NCBI RefSeq assembly: GCF_024713975.1
Contig: NC_091094.1
Location: 28,730,501-28,794,500, forward strand
Direction of reading: 5' to 3'
DNA: 64,000 nt
Source: Paralichthys olivaceus
Taxonomy: Eukaryota; Chordata; Actinopteri; Pleuronectiformes; Paralichthyidae
Shown here piece by piece: positions 50,736-62,260 of this stretch. How positions within the stretch are numbered: the first letter of the stretch is position 1; each line of letters begins with the position of its first letter. The notes under the pieces are model-generated. The model ran no database searches, was not told the origin of the DNA, and saw only the letters and a program-made list of their open reading frames with translations. The position numbers and the translations under genes are program-made.

Positions 50736-52224
50736 ACGATGCATCCTCTTTTTCATTCAGGCCTAATGCATTAAAAATGAGGTTATGGGTCCAATTGCAC
50801 ACCACTACCACAACCACTTCTGTTTCTAAAGAACTGAAAACTTTATTAATAAGAGCAAACTAAATTAATTCAGAAAATGCACAGAAATAGCCTAAATGGT
50901 TGAAAATGTAACTAAATTTGTTTAATCAAACATGGTATAAAAACAGTTGTATGAAAATGTTGCCTTCAATATGGCTAAAGCAGTGAAGTCGTCAGCATTC
51001 AGACATGCACAGAACATTTACTGGAGCTGTACATATGAACGCAAATGTCCAAGTTGGAGCGTCTGGACTAAACAAAAGGAAAACAAATATGTCCAGATGA
51101 AAAAGTGGTGTCACACACATAAGAATCACTGACAAAGATGTAAAGGAAGCTTTTGGTGATATGGGTCGACTGGTGTAAACAAAAACATGTGATCTCCACA
51201 GCAAGATGTTTTATGTTATGTCCTGGCTCTGTCTGCTGAGCCATCCCTTGCCTGAATCCTCTGGAAATGTCTGTGTTGTTCTGAACGTGTCTGAGCTGAG
51301 AATCTTCTCTGTGCTTTTCCTTCAGGTCATTAAATCCCAGTAGCCAGTAGCAGGACACATGCTGTATGTAAATGAATCTGCAGTCTCAGGCCACTTCAGC
51401 TCTTTAATCCTATGTATCATCACAATTATTTTTGATTTTGTTTGCTGATTTTCAGAAATGTTTTTTACTTAAATGCCTCACAATCCTGATACTGTTATAT
51501 GATGTGAATATGAATTGACCACATCAGGTAAAGCAGAATTAAGAGTGAACATCATTAGAAAATCATTAATCATTTTCGATGTGATTATATAAATGACTTC
51601 ATTAAAATATTTATAACAATAAGAAACACGTTATGTGTTCACATTGTGTTTCCCTGCAGACTCCAAAAGAACAATGTAATTTAACTCCTCCAAGCATGAT
51701 GTCCTGGCACTGCCGGTGGTGTCAGGTATTAGCAGTTTGACTTTCTTCCTCTATTGAATTATGGGAAAGGAACTAAAGAGGCATATGAATACTGTTGACA
51801 ACTAAACAAAAATATGTCTTTTTAATCACAAGGCCAGACAATATTGTTCTCAACGTGCTTCAAAGGCTTATATGATGTGTCATCCAAATACATCTAAAGG
51901 TATAAGTGATGACTCTTGTTCCAAATGGCCACTTCACTCCAACCAACCCACACGGGTTTGTAGGCTTTTTCCCATTTCCTCCCCAGTTTTTTTCCAATAA
52001 TTATGTTCATGTCTCTGCATTCTTGATCATATTAATTTTAGAAATAGTGTTCTGTACATCCCTAGACACCAGCATATACATTTATAGTTTTAGGCTGAAC
52101 TACGTGTTGCTCTAGATACACACTTATATCAAACAATACTAGTTCCTCCCTCTGCTCTTGGTCAGACTCAGTTCATTAAGAGGAAAACTTTCTCTGAGAT
52201 TCTTCTCCATGTTGACATGACTGC

Positions 52225-52400
52225 ATCATATCATTTCTGCAAATTGGTCAGGGGCACACATTCATACTGCCGATCTGTTCTATCACACCTCAGAGGTTCT
52301 ACTGGGTTCACATCTGGTGACCGTGGAGGTAACTGCAGCTCTCTGAACTCACTGTCATGTTCGTGACACTGGTTTTGACAGGGAAGTAGCCACCAGAGCA
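52225..52400 (-). pseudogene. Tc1-like transposase C-terminal relic
   Basis: The minus-strand translation contains CHEHDSEFRELQLPPRSPDV, then NPVEPLRCDRTDRQ. This mirrors the conserved EHDxEFxxLxWPPxSPDLNPIEHLWD catalytic region of fish Tc1 transposases. Only about 50 codons remain, and no terminal repeats were recognised. Confidence 0.8.
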
Positions 52401-53869
52401 GAGTAAACCATGGCTGTAAATACATTGAGATACAAATTGTCTTTTGCCTCAAGGTCTGACACCATTATATAAAGTCTATTCTAAGACTGACACCATCACA
52501 CAATCCAAGGCACAGGTGCAAAGCATGCATGAACATGTTGAGGTGAATCACTTATTCCTCTCAAACTGTTCGTAACTCATCAACTGTGGCAGCTTTAGGT
52601 TGAAAATCGGTCAAAAATAAAATTTGGACCAGGCCATGTATGTGATACCTATTACAGTTTAGCAATCTGTTAAACAGGTTTTGCCCCAATTTTTTGCTAT
52701 TTACCAATGTTGCTGTTCTCTGGAGTTTTTGTGCAATTAGAACACTCCCAGTTTTTTAGGAGACATGGGAACGCAGCAAGCTTCCTGTGTTCTTGATAAA
52801 GAACATAGGAAGGGAAAAGGTCATGTTGATGCTGTAATCCTGTGATAATTTCCCTTAAGCTTCTTACTGAAAACCCCAGGCTCCTGCTGAAAGATTTTTG
52901 ATTACACAATGCTACAGTTCAGGCTTATGGCCAGCAGGTGTCAGTATTGTAAAACATAATATATGTGTCTGAACATTTACAGACACAAACTGCATTTTGC
53001 ATTGCATACCACAGGTTGGTGACGCTGCCTTATTTTGTTTTAAAACACTGACTGGAGTTGCACTGCTAAATATACAACTGTACCATCTTCAGACCAGATC
53101 TCTAACAATAATCTTAATTACAATTACAAGCTAAAAAGTCCTGGATTGAACAGAACAGTTAACATTTTTCCTCACATTTTATTCTTTGTTGTGCAAAAAT
53201 GTTATGTGTGCAGCTACAATTGACTATAGCCAAATTCAGTGACAGGTCAGTGAATTGGTGATTTATACATTTTTCCGTATTCCACACAAGCCATTATGAA
53301 AATATCTTGCATCAGTTTAGTGTTAATTGAGTTACAGAGACTTGTCCAGTGAATACACCTATGTCAGTTAAAAGTAACTTTTATTAAGGCACTAATGGAC
53401 ATCAGTCATTTATCAAGCCTAGTAGACAGAGTATATATTATATAATATATAGTACAGAGCAGCTGCAGCATGCCATGTGGCTGCTTTTCCAGTGGTCTCT
53501 TTTCCTGGCTCCCAAATGGAGCAGTCAGTGCAGATGGGACACAGAGCCAGACAAGGCTTGAGCAGAGAACTTTCTTAAACACTATACAATGCACAGCAAC
53601 CTGCTTGAGTTTCTTAGTTATTACTAATATAACACTTCTCATATGAACTGTGACTGGACCCCCTAACGGTGACTACACAAGTGAACTTAAATAAACACAA
53701 CATTTCCAACCCAACAAACACAAATACACAAAACCCACATGAACCAAGTCTGAACATCAACCGATTATCAGTCAAAGTGGCTAAACATCGCCAAAACACA
53801 TAACAGTCCCATGAGCCTTTGCAACATGCTGTTCAATCAGAGCGACTGGCTCACTGATTGCTGCAATAT

Positions 53870-53995
53870 TGACATGCAGAGTGTGAATGTGTGGCGCGTG
53901 GATCATCATTTAGCACTGCCTTTTACGGTACGTCTATTGTGCGCATTGATATTGCGATGACAATAGATTTTCGATATATCGTGCAGCCCTAGTTT
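53870..53995. mobile_element. hAT-like terminal fragment (CGATATATCGTGCAGCCCTA)
   Basis: The right end TTTTCGATATATCGTGCAGC plus CCTAG reverse-complements to CTAGGGCTGCACGATATATC, a terminal sequence widespread in teleost hAT-like elements. It is preceded by GCGCATTGATATTGCGATGA. The left end is not seen. Confidence 0.55.
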
Positions 53996-54304
53996 TTATC
54001 AACTTCTTTTCTTTTTTGCAATCCTCTAAAGTGTCATTGAAAATTACAAATTACAATGATACTTGTATTACAGACACATGCCAATATTTTCCTATAAATA
54101 TACATAAAGCTTAAACCAAAGCAGTAAAATACAACTAACGGGGATGTCAGTGTAAATTCAGAAAGTTGACTTACTAAACTCAAGATCCCCGTAATCTTTT
54201 ATATTCAGGCCAGGTGGACTGATGTGGCAATAACCAGCAAAAGGTGAATTATTTTAGAATTATGGAAGCCTGCTGGCGTCAACATGATCATCTGGCATGG
54301 TGCC

Positions 54305-54331
54305 TGTGTGTGTGTGTGTGTGTGTGTGTGT
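54305..54331. repeat. GT dinucleotide microsatellite
   Basis: About 13 GT units. Confidence 0.9.
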
Positions 54332-57300
54332 CTCCCCACTGGATAGAATGCTGGGTTTTAATCCTTCACTTGGCATCAAAGTTAGATTGAACCACAGGTC
54401 ACCAAGCATGTCTGGCTCGGCCTGGAAACAGAGAGAAATACGATGGTGTTTCAGTCTGTGATTAGTTGGATGGTTTTCCATTAAATGTGCAATTGCTGAA
54501 TGACTTTATACACAGCTAGACCCAGATTCCCCTTTGTATGATTCGGAGAGTTTAAAGGAACATGTTTCACATGCATCTCAATGAAAGAAACCTCCAGTGA
54601 CATTGCATTGAACCACAGAAGGACTTTTTTCCATGGCAATCATGACTCTTGACAATTTAATACTGATTGCCATCTGGTTCCTGTTTAATAGCAAGACCAG
54701 TTACATGACCAGTTGAAACAAATGAAAAGTGGCCGGAGGTAGTGGTTCCCCATAGTCTTAGTTTATAATAAAAGAGGACAAACATGTTCTAGACCTGTCT
54801 GTGTTCTGTTCTCCTCCTCCAACATATTGCTGACATGACACAAGCAGTTTTTCATGCTCATGCCTTTCTTTAAAGAATGGAACATTTCATACTACATAAT
54901 TACACCAGTTCCCATTTGTAGGGTAGGAAAGTATTGCATATTCCCATGTAAGCACAGTTAGGGTTTCTGCAAAAGAGATGTTTTGACTCGTTTTCATTTA
55001 TTTGATTGTATCCAGTACCCTCATGCCAAGTGGGTGGTAAATAATGGGTACAAAAATAACATTGTCTTGAGAGTCAGTCAAGTTTTTTCACTATCCCACA
55101 TCCGTCTCCAGCTTCTCTCAGGTTACCTGAACTGTACCTTCAAGGCTACGTTTTCTGCTTCTCAGCAGCTTCTATTTTTGAATGCCTCACAGAAGGTGAG
55201 GGCTGAAAGGGAAGAGAGAAGAAATGACTGACAGGAAAGCGAGGAGGAAGAGAAGTAGAGGAGACAAACCAATGGCACAGCACTGTTTGGCGGGCAGCCA
55301 GGTGGAGAGGATAAGCAGATGATAGGGTGAGGCTGATTGACCGGTACTGCTCCAGGCCTCAGTCTCCACCTCTGACTGGATGAAAAAAACACAGAACAGG
55401 GTGGAGAGATATGATTTCACTGCTGATATTGTTGGATTAAAGCTACAGAACGCTAAAATAAAATTAATGACCTCTAATACACCATAACATATCAGAGATT
55501 ATGTGATAATGTGTTCTTTCATCTATCTAGGATCAGGTGAGTTTACTTGACTATCGGGAGACCAGACGAAAAACGCTGGAGGAGGCAGAGACAGGAGTGC
55601 TAAGGAGAGCCCAATGGAAGGTCATACCTCTGTTCAGGCGATATTCACACAGAGAATATTTGAGCTTCAGCTTTGCCCCAGGCTGTTCTTCAAATGCAGC
55701 TTCTCTATGGTTAAGATTAGTATACATTCAGCAGATGTGACCCTGGGAGACAAACCGTCTGATTGGGTGGTAGCAGTTCTTCAGACAGAAGTTTTGGGAT
55801 AATTAAAGCTGAGATTGTCTCTATCTGTTCAGGACCAGTTCTCTTTATTGCTTACACACACTTTCTCCTGTATAAACCTTGTCTGAATTATTAAAAGTAA
55901 TCAGGAGTGATCGATTTAAAAAACATCCTTGATCTACCTTTCAAGTGATCTGCAGAGATTGGGACATTTTGGACATTTCTCCTGATAACATGAATCCAAA
56001 CTACGTTTACAAACCAAAAGCATTGTCTGCTATATGGCTGTGCTGAATATCCAGGTTACAGCATGTGTCTATGTTACATGGTGTCTGTCGTGTATTTGAA
56101 AGACAAGTCAACATGAGTTAGCAACAGGGTGGCTCAGGAGCTAGTGCCATAAAAGGACTCAACAGTGTGTAATTGGTTTGATTATGCACATGTGCACAGT
56201 CAGCTATTTCTTAAAGTTAAGTTATCTGATAACATTTCAGGTAATGGTCGACACTTATGGAAGTAACATTGGTTGCAAAATATGATCACATATGTAACGG
56301 CAGGTAAGTGCATTATAAAACATGATGTGGAGAATCTGACATGACAACTATACAACATTGTCAGTATCAGTGTCGTCAGTATCAGTCCTCTCTCTCTGTC
56401 TCCCTGCTACTCTGTCTGCAGGTACCATTGGAAGAGAGGAAGTGGGGAGGGGCTAGTTTGTCTCAGATAATTTTATGAGTTTAACAAGATTTGTGACAAA
56501 CTAACATTATCATTCAGACTACAGATAAAGGGCATACAAACATGAGTCAAGTCTTGTGTCAGTGTTAGTTTGTGTGTGTCTGTGTGTCAATAAGGCCTGC
56601 AGAGAGCCTCTGACTATAAATAAGAAGTACCTGCTGCTGTTGTGTGGAGGAAATGAGCCTCATTACAAGCCCTGCATGGTTAATCATTAACTGAGTCCAT
56701 TCAGTTTCATCAGCTTTTTGTTTAGTTCTACTTTGTTCTAATCAATCTGTTCTCTGTGACTTTACAATACACATATTTCCATGTTACAGGAAACAGACAG
56801 GTGCAGTGATGCCTGTTGTTGTGGATTGTGATTCACAGCACAATTAGTTTGCATTTCATGTAACCTATATAAACCCAAGGAAAGAGGAACGTTTCTACCG
56901 AGCAGCAGTTGGAATGTGGGGTGTAATGAGGACTTTCAGCCTCTAAGGGTCACTAGTGGGGCTTTTTTTTACTTCACTGCATGTTCTATTTGTGACCAGT
57001 GTTAGATAAAAGTATGAATACAAAAAACGACATGTAAGGTAAATTATTGCCTTGTCAGTATAATGAATAATAATGAATCTTGATTGGAGTTTATCTGTTT
57101 ACTCCAAGTTAGCCTGTGTGTTGCAAAGACTTGTGGGTATCATCTGACACTCCAGCTCGGCTCCACCCTGAGTGTAACTAAAGCTGGATGACTAAAGGGC
57201 TTCTCTCCCCATGCATCCCATCTGTCTTCACACTATCTTCCCGAGGCACTGACTGCGTCTGTCAAGCAGATGAGGAGTGTCTGCAGTGAAAGATCTTCCT

Positions 57301-57515
57301 CATTATGAAGCTGAACCACCTAAACTACATAACTACTGCTTAACAAAGGACAGGCTTCCTGCTCGCTGCGTTAACCCTGCAGGGCTTTCCCACTGCTTTC
57401 TGACGAGTGGTTGCTGCTGTATCGATCACAGCTAACCCTCCCTCTTTGTCACCTGATATGATTGGCTTTGACACCTTAGAGCTAACAATCTCTCGCTCTC
57501 ACCCTGTCTCTCTCC

Positions 57516-57518
<3 letters not shown>

Positions 57519-57543
<25 letters not shown>
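57519..57543. repeat. CA dinucleotide microsatellite
   Basis: About 12 CA units following a CTCTC-rich tract. Confidence 0.9.
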
Positions 57544-57546
<3 letters not shown>

Positions 57547-58089
57547 TAGCGACCCTCAAAATATTAACAGCACACATAATGGATAGATGCTTGGTTATTT
57601 AGAAATTATAATGACTTATTAATACGAGGATAGTGAAGAATGTTTCATGTGGCTTTCTCAATTAAGAACTGCCAACCTTTGTCATACTTCCAGATTTTTT
57701 GCACATACAGCCAAACTCAGATTTCTGTCCCTGCATACATGAGCATACATTAAGATCAAGTTCTTCCATTAACCTGATCTGCTTATTGAGGTCATTTGTG
57801 TCATAAATTTTGCTGCAGCTGATGTGTGCCGTCATTTCCCCCCGTTCCATTTTGTTTGCTGTGTTGTTTTAGAACCTAATCTTTTGTAAGGGAAATTCCG
57901 TTATATGTTGAAAATGTTAGAGATAATTGTTATATCAGGATATAGTTTTAAACCATGGGTCGAGCAGGGCCTCATCCAACAGGGCACTGCCTGGACACAA
58001 ACTGTCAGTGTCTGCATTGAATGAAAGTCTTGTTGCATACATTAACACCACATTCAGTGTGGCCTGTCCATATCTTCAGGACTGTGCAG

Positions 58090-58105
58090 CCCCCCCCCCC
58101 CCCCC
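58090..58105. repeat. Poly-C tract
   Basis: A run of about 16 C residues (a poly-G run on the other strand). The exact length may be affected by sequencing error. Confidence 0.85.
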
Positions 58106-58241
58106 TTGTTGATACGCTACAGTACTTATACAGTATACTCACAATACAAGCTCACATACAATGCAGATATACAATACATGAGAGATACTGTAGTCCTTTC
58201 TGTTCAGTGCAGCAGTTGGAAAGAACCATACAATGTTGAGA

Positions 58242-58243
<2 letters not shown>

Positions 58244-58316
<73 letters not shown>

Positions 58317-58322
58317 TGTGTG
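58244..58322. repeat. Compound GT and GTGC microsatellite
   Basis: About 15 GT units pass into roughly 11-12 units of the tetranucleotide GTGC/GCGT and back into GT. The alternating purine-pyrimidine pattern with CpG steps is favourable for left-handed Z-DNA. Confidence 0.93.
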
Positions 58323-59190
58323 ATAGACTATTGTGATATGCTGCATGTTGGCTATCATGCTCTGCCCAAGCCACTGTGGCTAAATTCTTAAATGCTGTTT
58401 TTACATATACATCAAACATATTCAATCTTTCTCTACTTAAAAAACTAGATCTAAAACTTCATCCCTTTTCCTTCCTTTGGTCTTTTTGCTAATAGAGAAA
58501 GACAATTGATTTAATGGGCAAGAATTTAAAGAGGACAATACCTAAAATTCTCTGAATTCTGGCACTTTACACTGGTAATAAATATATCACATGAGACAGA
58601 ACAGCGGAGGGAGAAAAGAGCACTGTCCACACACACTTCACTCTGTTACCATCCTCTAACCCCCCTCTTTCCTTTCAGCACCTCAGCAGATGGGCAGTAT
58701 AGTGCTCCCTCTCTCTCTCTGTCATTTTGTCTGTTTCTCTGTCTGTCTCCCGCTCTCAGTGGGGAGCGGTCTTTTGATACTTGTACCGGCTCTGCGATCT
58801 ACATCCCCTCCCATTGCCTCAGGGGCTCACTCCCTATTGTCTCTATTGTTTCGCCTTGAAAGTGGGTTAAAAAAAAGGCAGCAACAGCGGACAGAAGGAA
58901 GCGAGGGCTGAGAAATATGGGGGTAGTGATTGAGAGACAGAGGAAAGCTGAAAGAGTGAGAGAGAAAAAAGAACATATCAAGATAGAGGAGTAGGGGAAC
59001 CACAAGGTTCAGTCATGGTTCAGATACATTGTTGAGCCATTTAAGGGATACTGTAAGGCTTTCTCATAGCAAATACGTGCATGAACATGCACACTCATCT
59101 CTGCAGTGCTAATTATCTCTCAGTTAATGTCTTTTCACCATAGAACTAATTTGTCTGCCCGAGTTCCTTTTCATTTAACTCTAGCAACAC

Positions 59191-59201
59191 TGTGTGTGCA
59201 T

Positions 59202-59244
<43 letters not shown>
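59191..59244. repeat. Compound GT and GA microsatellite
   Basis: TGTGTGTGCA, then about 13 GT units running directly into about 9 GA units. Confidence 0.9.
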
Positions 59245-61854
59245 CACATATGTATCTGTCCTAGTTTTGTTCAGGCTGTATAATACAACACTTAAGCAAA
59301 CCAAACGACAGCCTGTCTACTTTGATTTGAAGCGTAAATTACCCATTATTACAGAGTCAGTGTAATTTCCCTCAGAAAATGACATCCATTGATTTGTCTA
59401 ATAGTCTTTTGCATTTTAGTCGGCCTGCTTTGCAGCTGTGACACACCACATCAAGGTTGCTTTATAGAACAAGACTTCAGTGGTGCTCACAGCACTTTGT
59501 GCTCAAACGTAGAGTCATACTTTCTTTTAAAACATATGTAACAGCTGCACAACGTTGGGGATTGTATTGATTTCTGGTCAGTGGAAAGCTGCTCAACCTC
59601 TCAGCAACATAGTCTCATTTTAAAACAATTTGTGCAAACACTGGAGCCAGAGGATTTGGGGTAGAAAATAAGACTGGTGAAAACTAGTCCATATATTCAT
59701 TGAGTTCTATAGAATGAATACCTCGTCATGCTTAATGTGTGACAGAGGCTGTAAAATGTTTGCCACAACAAATACAAATGTTGTCATGGAATCTGTTGCA
59801 GCGGTTGATAACAGTTAACTTGTTTTTTAAGATGATCTAATAACTTTGGTAACGTACAGTTAACAGAATAGCATGTTCTGCTTTGTTGTTCTCATCCAGG
59901 CTTGTCTCATTTTTCTATCAAATGTCATTAACGGACCAGGAACATTTTCTGGTGCAGGATAATGACGTTGACCTTCTTAACCCCACAAAGCACTGATTCA
60001 TGGTTTGTTTCCTGGGAGGAAACAGCAACACTTAACAAATTGGAGGATGTGTCAACTCAAGTGTAGGACAAAGCAGACGCATAGAACCAGACAATAAAAA
60101 CAATTCTTTTTGAGCTTCCTCTAAAAAGTGGCAGCCTGTCATATGTTAGTATATTAGAGTAAAGTGGATATAATCCTCTCATCTGCACAGCCACTGTATT
60201 ATTTCTAATTTGTTTTCATTGCTTTGGCCAGAGTCCTCTTAGTCCCAGCATAACATGGATTATATATTATGTATGTTTATAAAACTGCATTCAAGGGATT
60301 TTAAGAACATGGCTTGGTCTACATGGAGGCTGAAAATAATTCTATGGTTAATCAAGGTCTTAATCTCAGTTTAAACCCTGTGCCTGATTACTGAAGTGCC
60401 TCATATACAATAAAGAGGCCATTGAGCTAATTTGGAGTGTTGTAGATTCATTCACTCAGCAACTAATCTGATGACTAATCTGGTACCTCTAGCAGTGGTG
60501 ATTTGTTGCCAGTCACAAGGGACTACAGTGAGTGTGCGTGTGAGCCCCCTCATTGGGTTCGCATACTCTTCATTATGCATTCATATGTGCAGAAGGAGTG
60601 TATCATTGCTGTGAGTGACAGACGTTCAGTCTAGCCTCAGGCACTGAGCTGTCATGGCAATCTGTGTGGATGAGCTCTGGTTTACATACGCATTGGAAAT
60701 CGGCACATTTCTCTTGATTTGATGTGATCTCCTTTACTGCTAAAGAGTTGCTTGATCTCTCATCCTAACAAAACTAAGAACAAGGACAAGTAAAATGTTT
60801 TCTAACTTATATTGTTAAGTCTACATAAAAATGCTAAAGCAGATGTTTGTTCCTTTAGTCATTAGGAGAATGGCAATTAATTTTGAATTTAATTGCTTTA
60901 TCTTCATTAAAATGTTTTCTTTAATTTCATTAATGTTGTGTAATAGTGGTAATTATGTGAGACATGAAACATATCTCCAGTTAGTTTAAGACACATGTCT
61001 GTAAATATCACATTAATCTGTAATCTTCTGAAGGCATTATGTTTTTACCAGACTACACTTTCTAACATAGCAATGGGTGAGCACATGAGGTATTTGCAGT
61101 GAGAAATGCAGAAAATGCATAGAAAGGTTCTCCCACAAATTTTGTTCAAGAAATATATGTTTCTAGGAAATCATTTCTACATTTCATGAATATAAGGGTG
61201 AAGGGCTGATTTTAATTTCTGGTCCTCAGAGATATATTTGAAACGTTTATTTCAGTATCAAACGTGTTTAACGTTGTACACATTACACTCCTCTAACTCA
61301 TCTATTGCATATAAAATGCTCACATTCCTAATTCTGTCAACATACAGAGACAAGCTAACAAATGTAGCGTGGCAAATTATTGGCAGAATGAAGTGAAGGG
61401 GAAAGGAAGAAAACAGAGATGGTGAAAGATGAATGTAGGAACAGATGAGAGATGAAAGCAGAGCAGCTTTCCAAAGGTCACCCGTCTGTTCCTGGGGTCT
61501 TGTCCACCAATTATCCCCTGGACCTTGTTATCTCAATGCGCTTAAAAAGGCCAGCCCAGGACATTCACTAATTTGATTGGACAGGACTCCGGATCTAGTA
61601 AGAGTGGATGGCCATTCACCCTCAAAGTTCATACCCCAATGGAAAATGGGTTGTCTAAATTGTGCTTGGTTGAATGATGATTGGGAGTGGGACGTTAAAA
61701 TACATAGACAGGAGTGGGTACAAGATGAACTGTATTGAAAGCATGCATGAACACACACACTGATTGTTGTGTGATTGTAGCTGTGTATGAGGCTGGAGGA
61801 GAGTAATTGTAAACTATGTGAGAAATCATGTCATAATGTTGAAGGTCGGCTCTA

Positions 61855-61925
61855 AATCAGGGGTCTGGAACCTTTTCCCTCTTAAGGGTCATTTCATATT
61901 TCGTATCATCCTTTGAGGGCCATGA
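61855..61925. mobile_element. hAT-like end fragment (CAGGGGTCTGGAACC)
   Basis: TCAGGGGTCTGGAACCTTTT, then CTTAAGGGTCATTTCATATT and TTTGAGGGCCATGAAC. This resembles the CAGGGGTCGGCAACC-type ends of hAT nonautonomous elements. The partner end was not found; a similar phrase near 62805-62880 (GGACGGCAAGTACGTTTAGT, GCGGGCCAATTATTT) may be a second fragment. Confidence 0.45.
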
Positions 61926-62164
61926 ACACTTCTATCACACTAACCTCTCTGATGCGATGGCTGGATCTGGTCTCTGATGACAGATGGTGGTGATGATGAT
62001 GCTCCGAGCTGATTTTGGAACACAATTTGCTCAAACCAATCCTCACCTTTGGTAGTTCTATGTATGTCAAGCAAAAACTGTTATTTCCCCATTGTACCAA
62101 ACTCTGCAGTGATCCCAAGCACAAAAATAACTAGTTGTTGTTAACTTACTGTTTGGTCCTTAAT

Positions 62165-62260
62165 GTCATGGCTCTCACAGTCACCAGATCTCAACCCTGC
62201 TAAGCAGCTGTAAGACATTTTGGAGGTATGTTATTCACATACCTCTTCACCAGTTTTACT
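62165..62260 (+). pseudogene. Tc1/mariner transposase DDE-region relic
   Basis: The plus-strand reading from 62170 gives WLSQSPDLNPAKQL, a stop, then DILE. This corresponds to the WPSQSPDLNPIEHLWDILE catalytic-Glu block, with the Glu replaced (AKQL for IEHL) and the Trp mutated to a stop. It is a very short remnant. Confidence 0.7.

Noticed and set aside
55162..55420. Minus-strand Ser/Leu-rich frames
   Set aside because: Low complexity with no splice signals or similarity; antisense to an AG-rich tract.
58799..59005. Possible short exon near 58.7-58.9 kb (SVGSGLLILVPALRS)
   Set aside because: There are potential splice sites, but the frame is compositionally weak and unsupported by any recognised family.
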